From: Neotamlana sedimentorum
Lineage (GTDB): Bacteria > Bacteroidota > Bacteroidia > Flavobacteriales > Flavobacteriaceae
Length of the DNA stretch: 64,000 nt
Reading direction: 5' to 3'
Assembly: GCF_000943565.1 (NCBI RefSeq)
Contig: NZ_JTDW01000001.1
Span: forward strand, 496,001 to 560,000
This document shows, one piece after another, positions 57,014 through 64,000 of this stretch. Position 1 is the first letter of the stretch, and each line of letters starts with the position of its first letter. A program made the translations under genes and the position numbers. The notes below the pieces were generated by a model. It was not told the origin of the DNA, did no database searches, and was given only the letters and a program-made list of their open reading frames with translations.

Positions 57014-57943
57014 ATGAAAAAATATAAAAAGGTAAGTGTATTTGTTACAGCGATATTGTTTGTAAGTTTAGTGTTTGCACAAGATGATGCCTATTTTGAT
57101 CCCCAATGGGGGAAATACACTTCAGAAAATGGGTTTTTATACGCTCACGTATCGAAATGGCCAGCAAGTAATAAGTTGGTTATAGATAGAAGAATTAAGC
57201 CTAGAAAAGCATCATTTCTGTCTGATCCTTCAACTAAAATTAAAATAAAGCTTGTTAATGATGAATTAACCCTTTTTCTTCCAGAGAAAAAAACCGATTC
57301 TATTATAAAAATTCAACTCATGCCAAATGAAGATTGGGCCAATTTAAAAAAATATAGGAATGCCAATAAAGTCTTATTAGAAGCCTCGAAAAAAGAAAAT
57401 ATGGTGGTTTTTATGGGTAATTCTATAACCGAAAAATGGGTGCAGTTTCACCCAGAATTTTTTCAGGAAAATAATTTTATTGGTCGTGGCATAAGTGGGC
57501 AAACTACATCGCAAATGCTATTAAGGTTTAAACAAGATGTTATTAATTTAAAACCAAAGATTGTTGTAATACATGCAGGAACCAACGATATTGCTGGTAA
57601 TAAAGGCCCTATAAGTATTGAGCAAATTGCCGATAATATTTTTTCTATGGCAGAATTGGCTAAAGTTTATAACATAAAAGTTGTGTTAGCATCAGTTTTA
57701 CCAGTAAGCAGTTATTCGTGGAGTCCGTCTATTAAACCTGTAGAAAAAATAAATAATTTAAACCGTTTAATTCAAACTTATGCCAAAGCGAATAATTTGG
57801 TGTATTTAGATTATTATACTAAAATGGTAAATAATGAAAATGGTTTAATTGAAGTCTATGGAAGAGACACGGTACATCCTAATGTAAAGGGGTATGCTGT
57901 TATGGAAACATTGGTTTTACAGGCATTAAATAATATAAATTAA
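57014..57943 (+). CDS. SGNH/GDSL esterase with an N-terminal GH29-type C-terminal domain
   Basis: The frame opens at 56993, but the ATG at 57014 begins the signal peptide (MKKYKKVSVFVTAILFVSLVFAQ) and is preferred. Residues about 31-108 match the beta domain that ends the preceding fucosidase: QWGKYTSENGFLYAHVSKWP against KWGRYTTKDGVLYAHVFNWP, continuing to a common TDSIIKIQL/PDSIVSVVKIEL end. The rest is an SGNH esterase with block I MGNSITE (Ser137), GRGISGQTT, HAGTNDI and the Asp-His block RDTVHPN. It probably deacylates a sugar, with the borrowed domain helping substrate recognition. The gene lies just past a terminator and needs its own promoter or read-through. Confidence 0.88.
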   Translation: MKKYKKVSVFVTAILFVSLVFAQDDAYFDPQWGKYTSENGFLYAHVSKWPASNKLVIDRRIKPRKASFLSDPSTKIKIKLVNDELTLFLPEKKTDSIIKIQLMPNEDWANLKKYRNANKVLLEASKKENMVVFMGNSITEKWVQFHPEFFQENNFIGRGISGQTTSQMLLRFKQDVINLKPKIVVIHAGTNDIAGNKGPISIEQIADNIFSMAELAKVYNIKVVLASVLPVSSYSWSPSIKPVEKINNLNRLIQTYAKANNLVYLDYYTKMVNNENGLIEVYGRDTVHPNVKGYAVMETLVLQALNNIN

Positions 57944-57953
57944 AACGTTAATC

Positions 57954-57959
57954 AGGGAG
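57954..57959 (+). promoter_or_regulatory. Shine-Dalgarno-like site before a GTG start
   Basis: GGGAG within AGGGAG lies four bases before the GTG at 57964. Most starts in this window have no recognisable purine-rich site, which is usual in Bacteroidota, so this unusually good site supports the GTG as the true start of the third sulfatase. Confidence 0.45.
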
Positions 57960-57963
57960 TAAA

Positions 57964-59394
57964 GTGAGACTTAAATTATTACTATTAATAATTCTATTAT
58001 CTTCATGTAAGCAGCAGTTTGAAAGCGATAAAAATCAAGCTTCAAAAAATGTGCTCCTTATTTGTATTGACGATTTACGACCAGAGTTAAACTGCTTTGG
58101 GGCATCATATATAAAATCGCCAAATATTGACGCTTTAGCTTCAAAAGGCGTCGCTTTTACCAATCATTTTGTTAATGCTCCAAGTTGTGGTCCTTCTAGA
58201 TATTCGTTACTTACTGGACAATTTGGGCTTCAGTACAGAAAAAATAATAATCAAGCATTGTTTCTTAGAGCAAAAGCTTACGCCGAAAATCCGCTTAGTT
58301 TACCGCCTACAATGCCAGAATATTTTAAAACCAATGGGTATACAACGGTTTCTGTGGGGAAAATTTCACATCATCCAGGAGGAAGAGGTGGTGCTAATTG
58401 GGATAACGATTCCATTATAGAAATTCCAAATGCATGGACAAAATATATAATGCCGGTTGGCGATTGGCAAACACCTAGAGGCGCTATGCATGGTTTGGCA
58501 AACGGACAAGCAAGAACGCCTGATCATCGCGAGGTTATGGAAGCTTTTAATGGTGTAGATTCGAGTTATCCCGATGGTTTAATTGTAGAAGAAGGCTTAA
58601 AGCAATTAGAAAAATTAGCAAAAAATGAAGCGCCTTTTTTCCTAGCCATTGGCTTAATAAAACCACATTTGCCTTTTGGAATGCCAAAAAAATATCTCGA
58701 TTTATACGAAGGTGTTTCCATACCAAAAATTAATCATCCTGAAAAGCCAAAGGGAAAAACTACATGGCATAAATCGGGAGAATTCATGGCTTATAACCAT
58801 CACGGAAAAGACCCAAGGACAGATTTTGATTATGCTATGAAACTTAAAAAATACTACGCCGCTTGTGTAAGTTATGCAGATAAGCATGTGGGCGATATTT
58901 TAAATAAACTAAAAGAAACCGGTGCCGATAAAAACACCATTGTTGTGCTTTGGGGCGATCATGGTTGGCATTTAGGCGAACATGGTATTTGGGGTAAACA
59001 TAGCTTGTTCGAAGAATCTTTAAAATCGCCATTAATAATTTATGATCCTTCATTAAAAACAAGTATTACTAAAGCTAATACTATTGTTGAAACGGTAGAC
59101 ATTTTTCCAACACTTACTGAATTATGCACATTGCCAAACCCAGAGCTCTCTAACGGTGAATCGTTAGTGCTATTAATAAATGCTAAAACCCGACAAAAAA
59201 AAGCTGCCGTAGCTTATAACGGGAATGCAATTACATTAAGAACAAAAGACTACAGGTTTGTAGAACATACAGATGGGGAGGTAGAGCTGTACAATCATTC
59301 CATTGATGCTAGTGAAACTTTAAATGTGGCACGTAATAACCCAGAAAAAGTAGTTGAACTTAAAAGTCTGCTTCAAGAACTTATAGAAGAATAA
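57964..59394 (+). CDS. Cys-type S1 sulfatase (third), GTG start
   Basis: An iduronate-sulfatase-like lipoprotein of 476 residues. The GTG start is preferred because it opens a lipoprotein signal directly (lipobox LSSC in MRLKLLLLIILLSSC) and follows a good ribosome-binding site. NVLLICIDDLRPELNCFGA binds metal, CGPSRYSLLTGQ carries Cys75 for formylglycine, and LWGDHGWHLGEHGIWGKHS is typical of the iduronate-2-sulfatase group. The pattern is clearly different from the first two sulfatases, suggesting another sulfate position or sugar. It lies 20 bases after the SGNH esterase. Confidence 0.94.
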   Translation: MRLKLLLLIILLSSCKQQFESDKNQASKNVLLICIDDLRPELNCFGASYIKSPNIDALASKGVAFTNHFVNAPSCGPSRYSLLTGQFGLQYRKNNNQALFLRAKAYAENPLSLPPTMPEYFKTNGYTTVSVGKISHHPGGRGGANWDNDSIIEIPNAWTKYIMPVGDWQTPRGAMHGLANGQARTPDHREVMEAFNGVDSSYPDGLIVEEGLKQLEKLAKNEAPFFLAIGLIKPHLPFGMPKKYLDLYEGVSIPKINHPEKPKGKTTWHKSGEFMAYNHHGKDPRTDFDYAMKLKKYYAACVSYADKHVGDILNKLKETGADKNTIVVLWGDHGWHLGEHGIWGKHSLFEESLKSPLIIYDPSLKTSITKANTIVETVDIFPTLTELCTLPNPELSNGESLVLLINAKTRQKKAAVAYNGNAITLRTKDYRFVEHTDGEVELYNHSIDASETLNVARNNPEKVVELKSLLQELIEE

Positions 59395-59416
59395 AATAAA
59401 GTTTTATTATAAGGGT

Positions 59417-59436
59417 AAAATGAGCGATAGTTTTTA
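59417..59436 (+). promoter_or_regulatory. Shared operator-like motif, copy C
   Basis: AAAATGAGCGATAGTTTTTA, 17 of 20 identical to copy B at 36371. A TATAATT lies at 59447-59453, exactly 30 bases after the motif start, as in copy A. It occupies the 109-base gap between the third sulfatase and the GH95-like pair and is 67 bases upstream of that start codon. The gap shows no strong terminator hairpin. Confidence 0.5.
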
Positions 59437-59503
59437 AGGATTGGGCTATAATTATTAGAGTTTTAGTTTCATTTTGGCGTTATTTATTTCATAAAAATTA
59501 AAA

Positions 59504-61801
59504 ATGAAATATTTAATTAACCATTTCTCACTTTTACTATTCTTATTTAGTACGACTTTATTTAGTCAAATTAAATCCCAAATTAACTGGCCGGAATTTA
59601 TGGGGCAGCACGATTTGGTTTGGGAAGATATTCCACAACAATGGGCAGAAGGTGCCTTTATTGGTAATGGTCAATTAGGAATGATGCTTTATGCAAAATT
59701 AGACGAAAATCGTTTTAATTTTCATGTGGGAAGACAAGACGTAACCGATCATAGAAAAGCCCCAAGTAAAAAAACATCGCGAGGCGTAGATGGGGCAAAC
59801 TTATTAGATTTTTCGCGATTAGATATCGGTAAAATGGTATTAAGACCTGTTGGAAAAATTAAAATAGCAAAACTACGTCAAGATTTATGGAATGCCGAAA
59901 TTCGAGGTACCATAATTACAGATTTGGGAGAAATTACTTTTAGAGCTTTTACACCATATAATGATAATGTTCAAGTTATCGAAACGGTTTCAACCGAATT
60001 AAAAAATGGTGAAAATGTTAATTTTGTTTGGGAATGGATGCCCGGTAACGCCTCATGCCCAAGAGTCCTTCAAATGTTCGAAAGGTATAAAGATGAATAT
60101 AAAATGAATCCTTTCGAACCCGAAATTAAAACAGAAAATGGGTATCAGTATTGTATTCAAAAATTAGAAGCAGGAGGCGATTATGCCACTGTTTGGACTA
60201 ATCAAATTTCAAAAAAAGGCAGAAAAAACACACTTTACATTTCCACAGAAAATAAAATTCCTACCGAAAATGCTTCAGCAGAAACTGCTCTAAACCATGT
60301 TAAGAAGGCCCAAAATTTAGGAATTAAAAATTTAGAAAAATCGCATAGAAATTGGTGGCATAATTATTTTCAAAAATCATTTTTAAGTTTTCCAGATACA
60401 CGTATGGAATCGTTTTACTGGATTCAGTTGTATAAAATGGCAGCATGCTCTCGCGCCGATGGTCCTGCGCTAGATTTAATGGGGCCATTCTTTAAAAATA
60501 CCTCATGGCCAGGGTTATGGTGGAATTTAAATGTACAGCTTACATATTGGCCGTTTAATACTAGTAACCATCAAGATATTGCTATTAATTACATTAAACT
60601 AATTGATGATAATTTTGAATGGATTATGCGAAATAAAACAGGTAAAAGTCTTGGCGATTATGGTTGGGCATTGCATAATTATTGGTTGTATTTCGATTAT
60701 CAGGGCGATCAAGCATCAATAGTTAAAAAATGGATACCCAAAGCTATAAGGATTGCCGAAGCTTACGAAAAGAAATTAGAGCGTAATGCCGAAGGGAAAT
60801 TAGAGCTAAAACCAATGGGGTCGCCAGAATACAAAGGCTTTAAAAGTTTTAAAAACACCAATTACAATTTAGCTATTTTACGTTGGTTACTTAACGCATT
60901 GGTGGATTCAAGTAAAAAAAGTAATCAGAATCAAGATAAAATACAACATTGGCAACAAATATTAAACGATTTAATACCATACCCAGTTGATGAAAACGGA
61001 TTAATGATTGGTAGCGACCAACCTGTCGATTTATCGCACAGGCATTATTCGCATTTATTGGCATTATATCCGTTATTTCAATTAGATCCCGACAATCCAA
61101 AAGACAAAGAATTGGTCGTAAAATCTGTATTACATTGGCATAATATAGAAAATGGTAAAGCTTTAGCTGGGTATTCTTTTACAGGTGCATCCTCGTTGTA
61201 TGCTGCTATGGGCATGGGAAATGAGGCGGTAAATGTTATGCAAGATTTTTTATCGGCCAATATTGGTCGTGCTCATTTTTTAACCAATACGTTTTATATG
61301 GAAGGCTCTAACCCTGTAATAGAAACTCCATTAAGTGGAGCCGCAGCTATTATGGAGTATAGCTTACAAAGTTGGGGCGATAAGATTAGAATTTTTCCAG
61401 CCATTCCTAACCAATGGAAAGAGGTGGCTTTTAACGATTTATTAGCACAAGGAGGGTTTGAGGTGAGCGCCTCAATGACAGCCGGAAATGTAGATTGGGT
61501 GAAAATAAAAAGTTTGGCAGGAAAACCTTGTGTAGTAAAAGTACCCAACTGGGAACATGCGTTTTCTAAAAATAATATTTCGGTTAAAAAAATTGCAAAT
61601 GGCGAGTTTAAAGTTGATTTAAAACAAGGAGAAACAATAATACTTACACCTTCAAAAAACAATAAGAAATTTGTGTTGAATTCGGTTGAACACCCAAAAA
61701 ACGAAGTTAATTATTTTGGAGTGAAATTAGGAAAACCTCGTAAACCATTATTAGAAGCACCTATTTTAGAATATGCTAAAACAGAAAAACAAAATGAATA
61801 A
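59504..61801 (+). CDS. Divergent GH95-like protein lacking canonical catalytic residues
   Basis: An exported 765-residue protein (signal peptide to LFSQ). The N-terminal beta-sandwich (WAEGAFIGNGQLGMMLYAKL) and the toroid with NLNVQLTYWPFNTSN (Asn341, Asn343) and LSHRHYSHLLALYP place it with the GH95 fold. However, the general-acid motif that in GH95 reads LQEW reads LMIG (500-503), and the DGNFG motif reads IETPLSGAA, with Glu607 in place of the Asp. It could have shifted activity, use other residues or be inactive. It overlaps the following canonical GH95 gene by 8 bases, so both are translated together. Confidence 0.72.
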   Translation: MKYLINHFSLLLFLFSTTLFSQIKSQINWPEFMGQHDLVWEDIPQQWAEGAFIGNGQLGMMLYAKLDENRFNFHVGRQDVTDHRKAPSKKTSRGVDGANLLDFSRLDIGKMVLRPVGKIKIAKLRQDLWNAEIRGTIITDLGEITFRAFTPYNDNVQVIETVSTELKNGENVNFVWEWMPGNASCPRVLQMFERYKDEYKMNPFEPEIKTENGYQYCIQKLEAGGDYATVWTNQISKKGRKNTLYISTENKIPTENASAETALNHVKKAQNLGIKNLEKSHRNWWHNYFQKSFLSFPDTRMESFYWIQLYKMAACSRADGPALDLMGPFFKNTSWPGLWWNLNVQLTYWPFNTSNHQDIAINYIKLIDDNFEWIMRNKTGKSLGDYGWALHNYWLYFDYQGDQASIVKKWIPKAIRIAEAYEKKLERNAEGKLELKPMGSPEYKGFKSFKNTNYNLAILRWLLNALVDSSKKSNQNQDKIQHWQQILNDLIPYPVDENGLMIGSDQPVDLSHRHYSHLLALYPLFQLDPDNPKDKELVVKSVLHWHNIENGKALAGYSFTGASSLYAAMGMGNEAVNVMQDFLSANIGRAHFLTNTFYMEGSNPVIETPLSGAAAIMEYSLQSWGDKIRIFPAIPNQWKEVAFNDLLAQGGFEVSASMTAGNVDWVKIKSLAGKPCVVKVPNWEHAFSKNNISVKKIANGEFKVDLKQGETIILTPSKNNKKFVLNSVEHPKNEVNYFGVKLGKPRKPLLEAPILEYAKTEKQNE

Positions 61802-64000
61802 ATTGTATAGCTGTCTGTTTTTTATAACTGTTTTGCTTTTATCTTTTAAAACTCAATCGCAAGAATCCTTACAGTTAAATTATAATAAACCAGCTGGTAT
61901 CTGGACCGAGGCTTTACCTGTTGGTAACGGGCGATTAGGAGCTATGGTGTATGGCAACCCCTTGAAGGAACATTTACAGCTAAATGAAAATACCTTGTAT
62001 TCGGGCGAACCAACATCTACTTATAAAGGTGTCGATATTAAACCAACCTACAAAAAAGTAAAACAGCTTATAAATGACGGAAAATATGCCGAAGCCGAAA
62101 AAATAATGACAAAAAATTGGTTGGGAAGATTGCACCAAAGTTATCAGCCTTTTGGTGATTTACGTTTACAGTTTCAAGCCGACACAATTTTAAATTATAA
62201 AAGAAGCTTAGATATTAAAAATGCATTATTAACAGTAAATTACGAAACTTCTAAAGCTGTTTTTAAGCGGGAAATTTTGGCTAGTTATCTAGATGATGTT
62301 ATTGCTATTCGCATCACTTCAAATAAAAAAGAAGCTATTTCATTTACAGCTTTTTTAGAGTCTGTTCACCCTGTAGAAATCAATACGGTGTCAGGTGATC
62401 TTGTAATGAAAGGGCAAGCTCCTGGATTTGTATTACGCAGAACTTTAGAAAATGTTGAACGCAATGGCGATCAATATAAATACCCCGAAATTTTTAATGA
62501 AGATGGAAGTAGAAAACCCTTTGCTAAACAAATTTTATATGGTGATGAAGTAGATGGTAAAGGTATGTTTTTTGAAGGCCGATTGAAAGTTAAGACTATA
62601 AATGGGAAAGTTTCAGTTTCAAAAAAAGGAATTACAATCACAAACGCCAACGAAGTCGTATTGCTGTTATCTCTGGCAACCAGTTTTAATGGCTTTGATA
62701 AAAGCCCTAGCAAAGAAGGGAAAAACCCTGCCAAAATAAATGAGGCGATTGTTTCTAAGCTTAAAAATAAAAGTTTCGAAGCCATTAAAACAGCCCATCA
62801 AAACGATTACCAGTCGTTATTTAACCGTGTTCAATTCAACTTAAAAAACAAAAAAGGAGAGCATATTAAAACCTTGTATACTAACCAGCGTTTAAAACAA
62901 TACCATACCAATACCGATGTAGATTTAAACGCCTTGTTGTTTCAATACGGTAGGTATTTAATGATTTCGGGGTCTCGCAAAGGTGGTCAACCTTTAAATT
63001 TACAAGGAATTTGGAATTACCAACGTATTCCATCGTGGAACTCGGCCTATACCATGAATATTAACGCGCAAATGAATTATTGGCCTGCAGAAGTTACCAA
63101 CCTACCAGAATGTCACGAGCCCTTTTTTAGATTGGTAAAAGAATTAGCAATTACAGGTAAAGAAACGGCTAAAAACATGTATGGTAAGTTGGGTTGGGTA
63201 GTACACCATAATACCGATATTTGGCGACCTAGCTATCCTACAGATAATGCTGTAATGTACTCGTATTGGCCTGTTGGAGCAGGTTGGTTAACAGATCATT
63301 TATGGGAGCATTATTTGTTTACCCAAGATCAAGATTTTTTAAAGCATGAAGCATATCTAGTTTTAAAAGGTGCTGCGCAGTTTTTTGTAGATTGGTTAGT
63401 TAAAAACAAGGATGGTTATTGGGTTACTCCGGTAGGAACATCTCCAGAAAATAGTTTTAAATATAATACCAATAAAACAACGGTAATAAGCGAGGGGCCA
63501 ACGATGGATATGGCTATTATTAAAGAGTGTTTTAATAATGTGATTCAGGCTTCGAAAATTTTAAACTTAGATGCCGATTTTAGAAAAATAATAGAAGACA
63601 TATACGCTAATTTATTGCCCTATAAAATAGGAAGTCGAGGTAAACTTCAAGAATGGCAACAAGATTATAATGAAGTAGATGTAAACCATAGGCATTTATC
63701 GCATTTGTATGGCTTTCATCCGGGAAATCAAATTACCGATAAGGATAAAGACTTGTTTAATGCCGTAAATAAAACCTTGAATTTGAGAGGCGATTTAGCC
63801 ACAGGTTGGAGTATGGGCTGGAAAATTAATTTTTGGGCTAGAATGCAAGATGGTAATCATGCCTATAAAATAATTAATAACCTATTTACTTTTGTTAGTG
63901 AAAACGACAAACATGGTGGTTTATATGCCAATTTATTCGATGCACATCCGCCATTTCAAATCGATGGTAATTTTGGTTATACAGCTGGAGTTGCAGAAAT
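61794..64000 (+). CDS. GH95 alpha-L-fucosidase (3' end outside the window)
   Basis: Begins with the ATG at 61794 inside the previous gene's last codons and remains open to the window edge (735 full codons). The signal peptide ends at TQSQ. The GH95 plan is complete up to the edge: WTEALPVGNGRLGAMVYG in the N-terminal beta domain, GQPLNLQGIWNYQRIPSWNSA, MNINAQMNYWPAEVTNLPE (Asn422, Asn424), HHNTDIWRPS, LQEWQQDYNEVDVNHRHLSHLYGFHPG (Glu620) and FQIDGNFGYTAG (Asp724). These match the four residues known to matter in inverting GH95 fucosidases. Only the C-terminal beta domain is missing. Confidence 0.93.
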   Translation, partial: MNKLYSCLFFITVLLLSFKTQSQESLQLNYNKPAGIWTEALPVGNGRLGAMVYGNPLKEHLQLNENTLYSGEPTSTYKGVDIKPTYKKVKQLINDGKYAEAEKIMTKNWLGRLHQSYQPFGDLRLQFQADTILNYKRSLDIKNALLTVNYETSKAVFKREILASYLDDVIAIRITSNKKEAISFTAFLESVHPVEINTVSGDLVMKGQAPGFVLRRTLENVERNGDQYKYPEIFNEDGSRKPFAKQILYGDEVDGKGMFFEGRLKVKTINGKVSVSKKGITITNANEVVLLLSLATSFNGFDKSPSKEGKNPAKINEAIVSKLKNKSFEAIKTAHQNDYQSLFNRVQFNLKNKKGEHIKTLYTNQRLKQYHTNTDVDLNALLFQYGRYLMISGSRKGGQPLNLQGIWNYQRIPSWNSAYTMNINAQMNYWPAEVTNLPECHEPFFRLVKELAITGKETAKNMYGKLGWVVHHNTDIWRPSYPTDNAVMYSYWPVGAGWLTDHLWEHYLFTQDQDFLKHEAYLVLKGAAQFFVDWLVKNKDGYWVTPVGTSPENSFKYNTNKTTVISEGPTMDMAIIKECFNNVIQASKILNLDADFRKIIEDIYANLLPYKIGSRGKLQEWQQDYNEVDVNHRHLSHLYGFHPGNQITDKDKDLFNAVNKTLNLRGDLATGWSMGWKINFWARMQDGNHAYKIINNLFTFVSENDKHGGLYANLFDAHPPFQIDGNFGYTAGVAE

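Noticed and set aside
59390-59408. Possible terminator AATAAAA/TTTTATT after the third sulfatase.
   Set aside because: Seven A-T pairs only, without a T run or GC in the stem; too weak to call.
61294-61662. Antisense open frame of 122 codons inside the GH95-like gene.
   Set aside because: Entirely opposite a clear coding region with family motifs; no independent evidence of expression.
1-64000. Mobile elements, tRNA genes, CRISPR arrays, or transposase remnants that might explain PUL acquisition.
   Set aside because: No transposase, integrase, terminal inverted repeats, tRNA cloverleaf or regular spacer-repeat array was recognised on reading both strands.

Overview
The window is AT-rich and packed with TonB-dependent SusC/SusD pairs, N-terminal lipoprotein signals, Cys-type sulfatases, glycoside hydrolases, carbohydrate esterases and one hybrid two-component regulator. 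That combination is typical of a polysaccharide utilization locus (PUL) of a marine Bacteroidota, most likely a flavobacterium growing on algal polysaccharide. No rRNA, tRNA, CRISPR array, phage gene or insertion sequence was seen. The last gene runs off the right edge.

Layout. (1) 299-15382, plus strand: FAS1 lipoprotein, SusC, SusD, FAS1, FAS1, SusC, SusD, closed by a hairpin shared with the convergent genes. (2) 15462-18848, minus: a sialate-O-acetylesterase-like SGNH protein and a GH78-like rhamnosidase. (3) 18990-21732, minus: an exported Gfo/Idh/MocA oxidoreductase and a double DUF1080 lipoprotein, a likely oxidation-elimination pair. (4) 22003-26736, plus: a third SusC/SusD pair, followed by a strong terminator. 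(5) 26870-36285, plus: divergent GH92, GH29, a two-domain esterase and the hybrid two-component sensor/regulator (HTCS). (6) 36469-56925, plus: a tightly spaced operon with a GH43/GH117-like propeller enzyme, an MFS sugar porter, an esterase, two sulfatases, three heparinase II/III-like proteins, GH97, a beta-helix-PDZ protein and GH29, ending at a strong terminator. (7) 57014-59394: SGNH esterase and a third sulfatase. (8) 59504 to the edge: a divergent GH95-like protein overlapping a canonical GH95.

How it may work together (inference): SusC/D pairs and FAS1 lipoproteins bind and import oligosaccharides. Heparinase-II/III-like proteins would cut at uronic acids. Esterases and sulfatases remove acetyl and sulfate groups. 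GH29, GH95, GH78, GH97, GH92-like and beta-helix enzymes trim side chains, and the MFS porter imports monosaccharide. The likely target is a sulfated, acylated heteropolysaccharide rich in fucose and uronic acid. No recognised endo-fucanase is present.

The most interesting unannotated signal is a 20-bp motif (consensus about TAAAWGAGCRATAGTTTATA) lying upstream of three plus-strand transcription units and, more weakly and inverted, upstream of the minus-strand oxidoreductase operon. In two copies a TATAATT element follows at an identical offset. It is a candidate operator for the HTCS encoded here.
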